From contig QWDQ01000031.1 in the NCBI GenBank assembly GCA_003868215.1, forward strand, positions 186,001 to 250,000: DNA of 64,000 nt. Reading direction: 5' to 3'. Within the stretch, counting starts at the first letter, position 1, and the number at the start of each line of letters is the position of its first letter. The DNA is from Pseudophaeomoniella oleicola (Eukaryota > Ascomycota > Eurotiomycetes > Phaeomoniellales > Phaeomoniellaceae). The position numbers were made by a program, and so were the translations under genes. The notes beneath the pieces are model-generated. The model had not been told where the DNA came from, did no database searches, and worked only from the letters and a program-made list of their open reading frames with translations. Positions 53,488 to 63,944 of the stretch are shown here, piece after piece.

Positions 53488-56400
53488 ATGGAAGCTGCAG
53501 CACAGTCACGGTCGCAGCGGCCAAAGTCCCGCCAATCGATCGCATACGTGCCGACAACAGATTCAATCAGTCACGATAAAGAAAATGGCACTGTAGATAT
53601 CAGTGCACTTCAACGCCGAAAGGAAACTGGAGCGCACACGCAGAAGAAGAAATCACGAAGTAAGAGCCTTGGCCCGGGTGGCTTGGAAGCGTTGAAGGAG
53701 AATACTGGGAATGCCGTGAAGGTAAACAGAGGCTGCGATTTGACTTACGCCGGTATTAGAATGCTGACGAGTTGATCAGGCACCAGCTATCCTACCCAGA
53801 TCAATTTTGAAACCCACCGTTCCGATCACCCCTCCGAAGATTATACCATCTTTTGAGGCGTCCAGAAAGAAGAGCGTGGGACGAACGTCGAGCAGGAAAT
53901 CGCCAGGTAGAAATGGAGAAGATCTGCTCATAGACTTTTCAACACCAGCGCCGGCAACTACGACAACCGGAGCTGTGACAGGTGCGGAGAACTTGCCAGA
54001 TCCCTTCAGTCCCCTGGCAGGTAAAAGTCCTGCAGCTCCAGCTAATCCAAAGCACGATGGCGGAAGGAGCGCTTCTCAAGAAAGAGAGGCAGAAGAGAGA
54101 CGCGAGGCGGCGAAGAGAGCCATTCTAGAGCAGAGAGCGGCCAGAAGGAAGTCAATGGCCAATCGACGTGTCTCATTTGCTCCAGAAGCAACTCTTCACA
54201 CGTGGAATGTTGTCGAACTAGCTGAGGACTCAACGACATCATCAGCCTCGAACTCTACGAGACGACAGTCATCCATGGCTGCTGACCGGTCTCCTGCTCC
54301 GTCATCTGACCCTCCATCTACACCAACAAGCCAAACGGAGGAGGAAGAGACCCTTGTGAAAGCTTCTCCAGCACATCAACGAGATCTTCACCAGAAGAAA
54401 AGGAGGCGGAGAAGCTCTGGTATACCTCCTATGAATTTTAATAACCCGGATGATGACGTGGATTTCTCCTCCAGTCCATTCAGCAGTAGTTCTGCAGGTG
54501 GAGAGAGCAGCCCTGTTGCAGTCGATGACAGCATCAATTCAGACTCCGACTTGGATGACGATAACGAAACAGCTATGAGTATCGATGAAATGACAGCTCA
54601 GTCTGGAATTTCTGTGGGCTCTAGTACCGGTTCGAGTTTAGATCAAAGGCTTGCAGCCGCAGCGCAACATGCCGGAACTCGTGGTATTGACTACGATGAA
54701 AATGGTGATGATTTGTCGATGGAACTAGCGACCGGCACGGTGACGCATGCATTCCAACCTTGGGTCAAGCAGTCAGAAAATGTCGCGCAGGATCTTACAT
54801 CGAGACAAGACCAGGAGAATATCAATCCGTTCTCGCCTGCATTTAAGGCACAGATGGTAGCGAATTCACAGGAAGCCGATAATCAAGAGGCAGACGAAAC
54901 ACAGGACATGAGCATGGACATGACCGCAGCAGTAGGAGCAATTCTTCCACAGACAAGAGAATCACCGAGCAAAGGTAGAAGAAAGTCCGTGGGAGCGTCG
55001 CGGAGAAGGAGCGGTGTGGCAAGACCAAGGATATCCGATGAGGCATCAACTCTGGGAGACGAGACTATGGACTTGACCTCTATCGGAGGGGGAATTTTGC
55101 AGCACGAAGGCGAAAGTGACAACGAGGAGAGTGACCTGGGTGAAGATGAAGAAATGACAATGGAATTTACCAATGTAATTGGTGGTGTATTGTCTAGAAC
55201 TGCGCAACAATCTACGCCGGAAACACCTCAGCGAGAGCTCGATGAGACATCAGGGATGGACGAGACTATGGATATGACAGCTGCAGTGGGCACTATACTG
55301 CCTCCTATCGAGGAGCATACCGAACCTCTTTCTGACGACGAAGGAACACAAGCTATGGACGTCACTAGAGCTATGGGTGCTATATTACCCCCTGAACTTA
55401 ATAGTGCTACAAAAACTCAGGCAAGGAAGCTGATGGAAGCAGAAGCAGAAGCTGGACAATTGCATAGTTCCCCTTTCCAGGAACAGACCCAGCGGCTCTC
55501 CCCGCTGAAAGCCCAATCAGGTGTTCCAGGCCATATCGCAACATCTGTTGCATCAGAGACTGGTAGTCCTAGTATTGCTCTGAAGCCAAGGCAGTCAGGT
55601 CGGCGAGTAACGGCAAGACTGTCATCTACCCCGAAGACTACAGCATCCGATACCCCTGTTAAGGCGATCGCGGGTAAAGTAGCAACGCCAACTAAACAGG
55701 TCACACCCCGACCTGCTCGCCCGGAAACCCCTGAAAAGACGCCAATCATGACAAATGTCACGTATCGAAGCGCGTCTCCCAAGAAGCTCTTTAAAGAAGA
55801 GATCAAGGCAAGAGCTTCCCCTGCCTCAGCGCAGAAGTCTCATAGGAAGAAAAGTCTCTTCTCTCAGGATGCAGAGACAGGAGCACAGACCCCAAGTGTC
55901 GTACTCCCTCCCAAGCCACATCAGCGTGACCCGAAACCCCACCAACATCTGCGTCGACGGTCTAGTGGGCTTGGTATTGACAAAGATGGAATTGGGTCGC
56001 CTCGTGTATCTGCGTTGCTGGATCGCCGTCGATCGATTGGTGACGATACCCCTACATTTGTGCCTGACCCATTTGAAAATCGTGGTGTCCGCTTTGATGA
56101 TCCTCGAACGCTGAAGGCGAAAGTCGAAGCCGAGCGCGAGGAAGAGGAGAGGCGAGAGAGCGGTCGCTTTGTCATGGTGCAAGAAGCTGACGGCCAAACC
56201 GATGAAGACAATGCAACGCTGCAACTAAAGGATATGATACAATCTATGACACCTAAAAAGAACAAGCTGAAGGGACGCAAGAGCCTCGCAGTCGGCGGTG
56301 CCAGAGGTCTTCTTGGTAAAAGGCCTGCAGAACTTGACATGGACGATGAAGAGGCAGTAGAAAGCACACCGAAACGTCTCAAAGTCGTTGAGAACCAAGC

Positions 56401-58318
56401 TAGTCCAGTCAAAAAGATACATCTTCCCGCCCCCCCTTCGAAGGCTGAGACCACTGGTCGTACAACTCGGGCGAAACGCAAGAGCTTGGAGGAGACAACG
56501 GCCAATGTGACGCCGACTTTGCGAAGATCTCCTGGCAAATCATCTGTGGCTGGGACACCCAAGCACCAAGGGCGCTTTAAAGACACACCTATCGAACCTG
56601 AGACGACTCGTCCAACATCTTTCGAAGACAAACTCGATAATGTACTAGATGCCATTGATGTCTCTGTCGTGCAAGCCCAGCAGGAAGAGGTACCAGAGGA
56701 AACCGAAGAAAAAATACATTTACAAGACTTCCTCAACATGACCAATATCCACTTCATGGAGCTAAACACGACGAAGCGACGACATACAGTCGCTCCAGGT
56801 GTCTCCGACCCAACACTGGCAGCATTTCCTGGCGATGATAACCCAGCAAGCTTGACGGAATGTGTGATGTCAGCCACCACTACACTCCCTCTCCTAGAGC
56901 TCTATCAACATGCTTGCAGGGAGCTCAAGTCCTATATTTCATCAGGTCGTAAAATCATCCGGTCAATCGAACAAGAGACATTAGAAGAACAGCCGCCATT
57001 GTTTCGCGAATATTTGGATGCACGGCCGGATGTTAAGATGGTAATGGACAACCAGTTCCGGAATGGCAAGGTCAATGCTAGACTGCAGAGTAAAGCTGGG
57101 TGGTACGCGTGGCGCAGTCAGCTTGTTGACGGACTGAAGAGTGGACTCGAACATATCAGAGCCGGTATGACGGAAGACGAGGTCGAGATTCAGGACCAGG
57201 CGGCGATGTTGGACACTGTGCTACCGCAGCTTGAAGAGAGGCGTTACCGACTTGAGCTTGAGGAACAACAGCTCGTAAGACGGAGGGACGATCTCGAGAG
57301 CGAAGATCATGAAGCCTTGCGCGAAGCACGAGCAAAACTGGCCAAGTTGTCCGGTGAAATGAGCCGAACGAATGACACCCTACTCCAGCTTCAGGCTGAG
57401 ATGCAGGACAAGGAAAGTACGCTGGCTGAGGCGGGTGAACTCAAGATAGAGTTTGAGTGCCAAATTGAAGAAGCTGAACGAGTGAAGGAAGAATGTCGCG
57501 GACTTTCGCTTAAAGACGTGAAAGGAGCGAAAGACAAAGTCGAAGGTATCGAGCAAGCAACTGGGTGGAAAATTCTGTCCGCTGAAGAGGACGAGGATTT
57601 CTCTGAAGCCAATGGCCCGGCATTGACGATGCACTATCAAGACTCTTTACGTCTATTCTTCTACCCTGCCGCCTTTGAACCATCACCGGAAAACCGGAGA
57701 CGATCAAGATCGAGAGTTTCGACTGGCCCATCAGCACCAATTAGTCTCACCTATGCGCCGGCATCGTCAAATGGGATTATCGGAGAACTGCCAACTGAGA
57801 AGCGTTTCATGCTTCAATTTCTCCGGTCACAGCTCCATGCCTTGGCGGCCCGTCCTCGAGGGTCTGTGTCCCCGGTGATGCTGCTCGATTATGTGAAAAA
57901 TGGATGGAACCTCACAGCGAAGATGACTGAAGAAATCCGCCTGCTTCGAATCATGGGCGTCACAGACATTGCAATCCTCGGAGATGAGACATTGGGCACG
58001 AAATGCACGGTAATGCTCCCAAATTCCAAAGGAAGGGTAGATGTGTCGTTCGATGCTACCATTTCTGCAGACGTCCAAGGAGTTGTGAAGACCGCTGTGG
58101 CTGTTGATGTTCAGGCTCGCTATGGCAGCGTTGCAACGCTCATCGAGAGGAAAAGAGAGAAGGTGGTTGAAGCGCTTAAGAAGGAGATGGAAGGCAAGGA
58201 GCTGGGGTCAGGTAGCTGGGTCGGTGCGGTGAAGGGATTTGAGGAATGGGTCAGCTTGCAGAAGACTGAAAGGACTCAGGCAACGCCAGGGAAGTCGAAG
58301 ACTCCCAGAAGGAAGTAG
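53488..58318 (+). CDS. SPC7: Kinetochore protein KNL1/Spc105/Spc7
   Basis: Exons 53488-53721 and 53780-58318 give about 1590 residues. The PP1-docking motif RVSF is at residues 208-211 (NRRVSFAPEATLHTW). At least six MELT-like repeats follow between 54711 and 55400, in forms such as LSMELATGTVTHAF, MSMDMTAAVGAIL, ETMDLTSIGGGIL, MTMEFTNVIGGVL, ETMDMTAAVGTIL and AMDVTRAMGAIL. Each is a potential Mps1 phosphorylation and Bub3 docking site. The Spc7 domain starts near KIHLQDFLNMTNIHFMEL. A coiled coil (about residues 1250-1350) and a C-terminal RWD-like region complete the Mis12-binding end. The last residues are basic. KNL1 links the KMN network to the checkpoint. Confidence 0.95.
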
Positions 58319-58643
58319 TGGGGTAGGTTCTATAGATACGAGTCATGAGATAGGGGTTCTTCACATTCGGGCGTTTTGTGTCAACAAATAGGTTCCTTTT
58401 TCATCTTTAAATCAAGTTCAACTGGATCTCAAAGCTTCTCTTCATTCATAACAAAGCCATTGTTCTGGAGACCTGAATCAGAAAGGTTATAAAGACATTC
58501 CACCATCAAAGCTTTCCTAATAATACAGATCCGATCAATCATCATAATCATCGTTAGAGAAAACAAAAGGCACCATCAATCACATCATGTACGACAGTCG
58601 TTTTTTTTTCTCTCCCCGCCACGCTTGAGAATATACCATTCCT
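58319..58643. other. Convergent 3' spacer
   Basis: AT-rich 3' flanks of SPC7 and the small gene that follows. No gene seen. Confidence 0.6.
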
Positions 58644-58988
58644 TCACAGCCCCAAGGGGTTATCCTTTGTCTGGTCCTTGCCCCCGTAATGCTCGTATGG
58701 TTTGTTCTGGCCCTTGGCGACGTTGCCGGCCTGCTCGCCCTTCTTAGCAGGGGACATGACGGTGTCGACGACGGGTTTGACGCCTCCGCCGACGGTCTCA
58801 GTGACGGGCTTCAGAGTGCCGGCCAGGGTGTTGCCGACAGGGGAGAGGACTTTGTTCGCGCCGTTGCCGACGGGGTCGAGGACGCCCGAGAGGAGGCCTG
58901 GGGTAGCTAGGTTGGTTGGAGTGTTATAGGAGGAGAAGGGGGAGGAAGTGAAAAGCATACCTTTCTGATCTTTGTCTTCGGTGTTCAT
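58644..58988 (-). CDS. Small Gly/Val/Pro-rich protein of unknown function
   Basis: Preferred model: exons 58988-58961 and 58906-58644 on the minus strand, 96 residues. The 54-nt intron has a GTATGC donor and a CTAG acceptor; it is in frame, so keeping it would simply add 18 residues. The protein is built of imperfect repeats around LSPVGNTLAGTLKPVTETVG and GGGVKPVVDTVMSPAKKGEQ. It ends YEHYGGKDQTKDNPLGL. The look is of a flexible, stress-type or amphipathic small protein, but I recognise no family. It has no signal peptide or membrane segment. Confidence 0.7.
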   Translation of the reverse strand: MNTEDKDQKGMLFTSSPFSSYNTPTNLATPGLLSGVLDPVGNGANKVLSPVGNTLAGTLKPVTETVGGGVKPVVDTVMSPAKKGEQAGNVAKGQNKPYEHYGGKDQTKDNPLGL

Positions 58989-59692
58989 TTTGGAGGATTA
59001 GAAGTGAAGAATTATGGTCTTGCGATGTTTTTTTTTACTTGGAAGATGTGGCTGTTGTAGATAAGAGATATTATGGGATGATAGATGTAGAAAGAGAAGA
59101 AACAAAAATATAGCTCTAGAAAGAAGAGGTTAATGAAATAAGAGAAGATGTTACTTGCTTACTAGGTAATTACAGTGGAAACGCTGGCAAGGCTGATAGT
59201 ATGCTCTGATGCGTCTCGAGTGGTGTTACAATAGTGCCCGTGGAGGGGTTATGACATGCATCACAAAGAATGTCGAGACGTTGAACCCTGTGACGTCAAT
59301 TCCACAGTAGAATCCAGATTTCTGGTGTGTCAACTGGTTACGCCATCATCATACCATCATAATCAATCGTCCGCTGTTATAGCTCATCACTTAATTACAC
59401 TACAGCAACAATGACTTCAAATCACATGACATTGAAGGATCAGTCGGTGATGCTGTATGGTGAAGAGCGAGATGGTGCTTTCCTGCTAATTTTCAAGAAG
59501 AATGAGATATTGTTGTGTGGACAGCAACAGAGGTAAGATACTACGAGTTATTCGCAGCGATCTGGGGGGGTGATGGCTCCCTCCGATGATGAGTACAATG
59601 CATTGCCATCTCAGATGAACAAGTCACATTGATGTATCGATGCGTGGGTTGAAACACCTGAATCCCCCTTCTCAACGTACATCACTGCGTTT
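58989..59692. other. Intergenic region
   Basis: Promoter of the small gene at 58988 and 3' flank of the next one. Purine-rich on the plus strand around 59040-59110. No gene seen. Confidence 0.6.
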
Positions 59693-60063
59693 CTATGATA
59701 CTTGAGGCTTGACGATCCTGACCAGTTCGCCCACCAACTTCTCTCGCGCTTTTGCATCCTCAATCGTACCGATTTGTCTCTCAAGTGTTCGCACAACTTC
59801 GGCAGCAATCGTCTGGGCTTCGTGAGTACTCACAGGCTGCTGTCAATAAGGTCAGCACCGTACCCAAACGAATGACTAAGCAGTCAATTGATCTGGGAAT
59901 CACCTACGCTCGCCTTGTAGGCCAGATGATCAGCGTATGCTTCTAGATCTGTTCGCTTGCATCTTCCGAAGAACTTGGAGAGAGATGGATTCTGGTCTAA
60001 CATGTTGATGATCATGTCCGTATCATCCTGTTGGGCTTCGCTTGGGTCCCGTATAGCCGACAT
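59693..60063 (-). CDS. Small helical protein of unknown function
   Basis: Exons 60063-59908 and 59839-59693 on the minus strand encode 100 residues. It starts MSAIRDPSEAQQDDTDMI, then has MLDQNPSLSKFFGRCKRTD, LEAYADHLAYKAS joined to QPVSTHEAQTIAAEVV, and ends REKLVGELVRIVKPQVS. All predicted as helix, soluble and without a targeting signal. I recognise no family. The intron donor is GTAGGT. The acceptor is a tandem CAGCAG, so two mRNAs differing by one Gln are possible. Spliced structure and residue composition support a real gene. Confidence 0.72.
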
Positions 60064-61201
60064 TGTGATTGCAGTATCTGGAGGGGTTTGCTTCGACAGT
60101 TCATCTGGAAAAATTTCAATTCTTGCTACCATAAAGGAGGCGATGCTGCCCATATATGTACCATACCTCGGGACGAACCCCAATACCACGACTCTCACCG
60201 TCCGGTTATATCGGCCTCGACAATCCAAGGTCTTCCACTGATTCACCGTCACAATAATCATGAGGGCATCTCGTACCGTTCGTTGAACATTCTCAGTGGA
60301 TGCGATCCTCCCATCCTCAACCCGATAGCTGCCCTGACCGAGTGGTCACGAATGTACAGTTTTTTATGCCTACCTGATGCTGTGTAACGTCGCGAACCGG
60401 TGACAGAAAAGGGATCTATATGATGGTGATATAATGACAACCGTCACTGCTTGAAGTCATTGGCTAATTGAGTATGATGATGGTACCCGACACGAAAACG
60501 ACGAGGCCATCTCTTCCTAACTTGGTTGGCAGCGGCCTTCTTTCTTGTACCGCACCATCTATCATTCATGGCCCGATAACCAAGGCCCCCCCCTTACAGA
60601 GATAAATTTGTCCCGATCATGTTTATGCAACCGTCCCTCCGGACACCGCTCCCAATTAATGATTGGTTTTTCCCTCGAAAAACAGTACTAGGTATTCCGG
60701 TAAAACCTATATTACTACAGTCACAGAATACGAATAAGAGAAACGAAAAGTTATATAGAAAATAACCATATATTATTAATATATTCTTCATTGTACAACT
60801 AAAACTAACTATTTAGTAATCCGACCTGAGCACCCAAGCAATGGAGTAAGCACGAGCATGTAAATATCGGCTAGATGCTGTTTTTGCGTGGAAAGAAGTC
60901 GTAGATTCATGACGCAATTTTTTTTCTTGGGTTGGTCTTGAAAGTAGAAAGAACAAGTGATTTTGTCCCCAAGAAGGAAAGGTTGATGTGATGATTGACG
61001 CCGTTCGCTATGCATGCCATGTCAAAAGGAATGAGAGTGCGATTTTTATGGTCTGTTGATGATGGCGAAAATGGAGAGAGAAAAAGATTATTATGGGTGC
61101 GCCGCAGAAGGATCGATGGATTGTTCATCGTTCATGTTTGATCGTGTGTGGATTTCCCGCTCGGAAAAAAGACAAAAGAGATAGATACTCTCTCTGTTGA
61201 T
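60064..61201. other. Intergenic region
   Basis: About 1.1 kb: the promoter of the 100-residue gene and the AT-rich 3' flank of the small heat-shock gene. No gene seen. Confidence 0.55.
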
Positions 61202-61813
61202 TTACTCGATGCTGATCTTCCTGGATTGAGGAGCCTTGACCTTCGGCACAATGATGGACAGGATGCCGTTCTTCAAGCTGGCCTTGACTGCATCCTGATC
61301 GACTCTGCTGGGGAAGCTGAAGCTGCGGTGGAATTCACCAACAGAGCGCTCGGAGATCCAGGACTTGAAGAGAGGTGTTTGCTGGCCCTCCTTGGAGACT
61401 TGCTGCTGTTGCTTGTCGGCGGTGGTCGTGACTTGAGTGGATGATGATCCTTCTTCGGGAGCGTCCTCGACGGTGGGTTTGTGTGACTCCTTAGCACCTT
61501 CGATTTGGCCTTGAGCTGGAGCACCTTCAAGTGGTGTGCCTGAACTGTACTCGTGCTCGGTACGACCCTTAATGACTAGGGTGTGGGGGTCGGTGAATTC
61601 GATCTCGACGTTCTTTTGCTCAATGCCAGGGAGTTCACCTTCGAGTTGGTATGCGTCGGTGTTTTCCTTCACGTCAAAGCGAGGTGCCCAGGCACGGACT
61701 GAAGTATTCTTTGAGCCTGTACGGGCAGCGTCTGAGAGTCCCTCGTCCAGAAGGCGGAAGAGAGGAGCGAAGTCCGCACCGAAGGTAGATGTGTAGCGTG
61801 GGAAGAAAGCCAT
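61202..61813 (-). CDS. Small heat-shock protein (Hsp20/alpha-crystallin)
   Basis: Intronless, 203 residues from the ATG at 61813 (MAFFPRYTSTFGADFAPLFR). The frame is open further upstream but would add an improbable 87 residues. The alpha-crystallin domain runs from about residue 45: WAPRFDVKENTDAYQLEGEL, PGIEQKNVEIEF and TLVIKGRTEHE. A Gln/Ser/Glu-rich insert (about residues 95-140) precedes the second half, with SERSVGEFHRSFSFPSRVDQ and SLKNGILSIIVPK. This long loop insert is common in fungal Hsp30/Hsp20 proteins. It is an ATP-independent holdase. The upstream DNA has heat-shock elements and a TTACGTAA site. Confidence 0.95.
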   Translation of the reverse strand: MAFFPRYTSTFGADFAPLFRLLDEGLSDAARTGSKNTSVRAWAPRFDVKENTDAYQLEGELPGIEQKNVEIEFTDPHTLVIKGRTEHEYSSGTPLEGAPAQGQIEGAKESHKPTVEDAPEEGSSSTQVTTTADKQQQQVSKEGQQTPLFKSWISERSVGEFHRSFSFPSRVDQDAVKASLKNGILSIIVPKVKAPQSRKISIE

Positions 61814-61998
61814 TTTGCGTGTCTGAGTAATTGGCTTGGTTGTAGCGGATTTGGTAGCTTTTAAGAGCGTTGGAAGTCTTGTTCGATAAGGTTGCATAAA
61901 GTGCTTTGTTTGTTGTGTTCTGATCTGATGAAGAGAAGGTAACAATTGTCCAGAAGTCGACGATTCATTTATACACGTTTGGGAGATTCGAGACTGTA

Positions 61999-62006
61999 TT
62001 CTGGAA
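61999..62006. promoter_or_regulatory. Heat-shock element TTCTGGAA
   Basis: Tail-to-tail TTCnnGAA pair about 190 bp upstream of the small heat-shock gene, with another TTC 10 bp to the left. Confidence 0.6.
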
Positions 62007-62160
62007 GATGCTGGATGTGACGAAGCATAGCCGGCTACGCCAGCATCTGCCTGTTCTTCGCCTATTCTGGTCATTGCTGGAAAGGAGGAGAAGCTACGGT
62101 AAGCAACTTCGACCTTCTATGCGCTTGTTCGTTTGCCTGTCTCGGATGGTACGGGGACCT

Positions 62161-62168
62161 TCTAGAAC
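62161..62168. promoter_or_regulatory. Heat-shock element TTCTAGAA
   Basis: Perfect TTCTAGAA, about 350 bp upstream of the small heat-shock gene. This is the canonical Hsf1 half-site pair. Confidence 0.6.
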
Positions 62169-62189
62169 CGTCTGGCTCCGATTGGGTCA

Positions 62190-62199
62190 TTACGTAATC
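62190..62199. promoter_or_regulatory. AP-1/bZIP-type palindrome ATTACGTAAT
   Basis: Perfect palindrome containing TTACGTAA, a site bound by Yap1-type bZIP proteins. An ATTGG (inverted CCAAT) lies 5 bp upstream at 62182-62186. Confidence 0.5.
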
Positions 62200-62285
62200 C
62201 ACTTTCCGGGGTCGTAGCCAATCACATCACAGCAGATTATGAAGGATACGTGGATGCTGGAGAAGTTGCCTCGAGCAACTCACCA

Positions 62286-62293
62286 GAAGTTTC
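62286..62293. promoter_or_regulatory. Heat-shock-type element GAAGTTTC
   Basis: Head-to-head GAAnnTTC pair about 475 bp upstream of the small heat-shock gene, between it and the SDH6 stop codon. Confidence 0.4.
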
Positions 62294-62376
62294 GAGCTGT
62301 CCCGTATATCCTTGCAAGGACCCAGGAGATCAAGCATAGACGTGATTTTGCATCATCTCGTCATTACTCATTCTGG

Positions 62377-62750
62377 TCATCCGGATATGTTGGTGATACC
62401 AGGGGCGGAATACATTTCCAGCTGGCGTTGACCTTTGCGTAGCAGGAATTCGATTGCCGAAAAATCCTTCTTGTCTACCGTTCTCGCATGTTCCTTGAAC
62501 TCTCGTCTGAATACGAGTTGTCAGTCGAGGACTTTTGCATTTGATGCATTTGATGCATGTCTCTCATCAAATAGCTTGACGTACCTTGCAAAGGACTCGA
62601 AATTCCGGCGAGTGGCCTATCCATGTCAGCATTCATGATTTCCCCCTTCCTTGCTGCAGAAATACCGACATTTGGCTTCTTCCTTGCCTCTCTCAAGCAC
62701 TGCCTATACAACGATAAAACTTGACGCTGCAGCCCTGATAATCTTGCCAT
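62377..62750 (-). CDS. SDH6: Succinate dehydrogenase assembly factor 1 (LYR protein)
   Basis: Three short exons on the minus strand, 62750-62670, 62616-62585 and 62506-62377, encode 80 residues. Exon 1 gives MARLSGLQRQVLSLYRQCLR, with the LYR tripeptide at 14-16, then EARKKPN. Exon 2 gives ATRRNFESFA and exon 3 gives REFKEHARTVDKKDFSAIEF, LLRKGQRQLEMYSAPGITNI. This is the whole SDHAF1/Sdh6 fold, including the basic LLRKGQRQLEMY block. Sdh6 helps insert Fe-S clusters into Sdh2 in the mitochondrial matrix. The first intron uses a weaker donor (GTCGGT); the frame and family sequence fix that junction. The gene is not visible as one open frame because exon 2 is 32 nt. Confidence 0.93.
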
Positions 62751-63060
62751 TATGTTGTCTGTTTCGAAGACGAGACTCGGAGAAGAACAACTTCCTTCAG
62801 ATGTAAACTTTCCGCTTGCTGTACAATTGCCGGAACACCTTCCGCGGAACTCCATTAGGTCCCCAACATGAGAACCAATGATATCGTCGTCGATATGATA
62901 GGCGTCTACTACAAAGTACGTCGCTCGTCAGAGTAACTTATGCCGCTTAGCGTTGGACTTCAGTGTCGTTAGTTTCCTTACCCCCGGATTTGCGTGCTTT
63001 CACTCAGGGCAGGTTGATATCTTCTGGTTTTTATGCAATCTCTACAGAAGCGTTAGCTGA
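62751..63060. other. Divergent promoter SDH6 / FAH-family gene
   Basis: Roughly 310 bp between the SDH6 and FAH-family starts. No further gene seen. Confidence 0.6.
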
Positions 63061-63944
63061 ATGGGGTCATTTTCTGTGAGTAATTCACGTCTACCCATTC
63101 ATGCGTGCCTGCCTGGCGAACTGACTTCCTATTCTGCGTTACCATTCACATCTATAAGAACAACGAAATGCGAACGGTTCGTCCACGGTCCCAGCTGACA
63201 TATCTAGCGTCTTGTCCGCTTCCTCTCTCGAGACGGTAGGATCTACTATGGCGATGCTATTCTGCCACCTGGGACTACCGACGTTTCCAAAGCCAAGTCG
63301 GCGAAAGTGATATCGGGCTCAATCCTCCCCTTGACGAATCCACCAAAATATACGGTGACGGATCAGGTTGCTGAGATCCGTACTTTCCTGCCTCCTCTGG
63401 CTCCCTCAGACATCCGAACCGTTCGCTGCCTAGGTCTCAACTACGAGAAACACGCCCATGAAAGCAAAATGCCAATCCCGAAATCTCCCGTCCTTTTCTA
63501 CAAGCCTCCTACGTCCATCTCCGCTCACGGTGCCCCTATTCCGGTTCCTCACCAAATACAGTCGGATCCTGGCTTAGACTACGAATGTGAACTGGTGATC
63601 GTGATCGGAAAGCCATGCCTCAATGTCTCTCCTGAGAATGCCCTCGACTATGTCTTAGGCTACACTGTTGGAAATGACGTCTCACATCGATACTGGCAAC
63701 TCCAGAAGGGCGGCGGTCAATGGGCCCTCGGCAAATCCTTCGATGGATGGGCCCCCATTGGCCCGACCATCGTGTCCAAGGAGATTATTCCTGACCCGCA
63801 GAGATTGAACATCAAGACAATCCTGAACGGTGAAACGGTCCAGGATTTCACGACCGCAGACATGATTTTCGGAGTGAGAGAAATGATCTCAAAGTTGAGC
63901 ATGGGTACCACATTGATGCCTGGAGACGTGATTTTTACCGGAAC
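63061..63944 (+). CDS. FAH-family hydrolase/lyase, 5' part
   Basis: Partial at the right edge. Proposed exons 63061-63075 and 63208-63944; a GTAAGT donor follows at 63945 and the next exon lies beyond the window. The small first exon (MGSFS) joins RLVRFLSRDGRIYYGDAILP, the usual N-terminal domain of fungal FAH-type proteins. The core has RTVRCLGLNYEKHAHE, VLFYKPPTSISAHGAPI, LDYECELVIVIGKP, GYTVGNDVSHRYWQ and GKSFDGWAPIGPT. The E.E-type metal ligands and catalytic loop of the fumarylacetoacetase superfamily are present. Members act on fumarylpyruvate, oxaloacetate or acylpyruvates; which one cannot be told. An alternative first ATG at 63168 would need an intron of only 31 nt. Confidence 0.88.

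Larger units (their letters stand above)
61814..62376. other. HSP promoter region
   Basis: Upstream region of the small heat-shock gene and 3' flank of SDH6. It holds three heat-shock-type elements, a TTACGTAA palindrome and CCAAT boxes, listed separately. Confidence 0.7.

Noticed and set aside
55921-56880. Minus-strand open frame of 319 codons
   Set aside because: Antisense to KNL1/Spc7; composition (Ser-rich, no motif) is that of a shadow frame.
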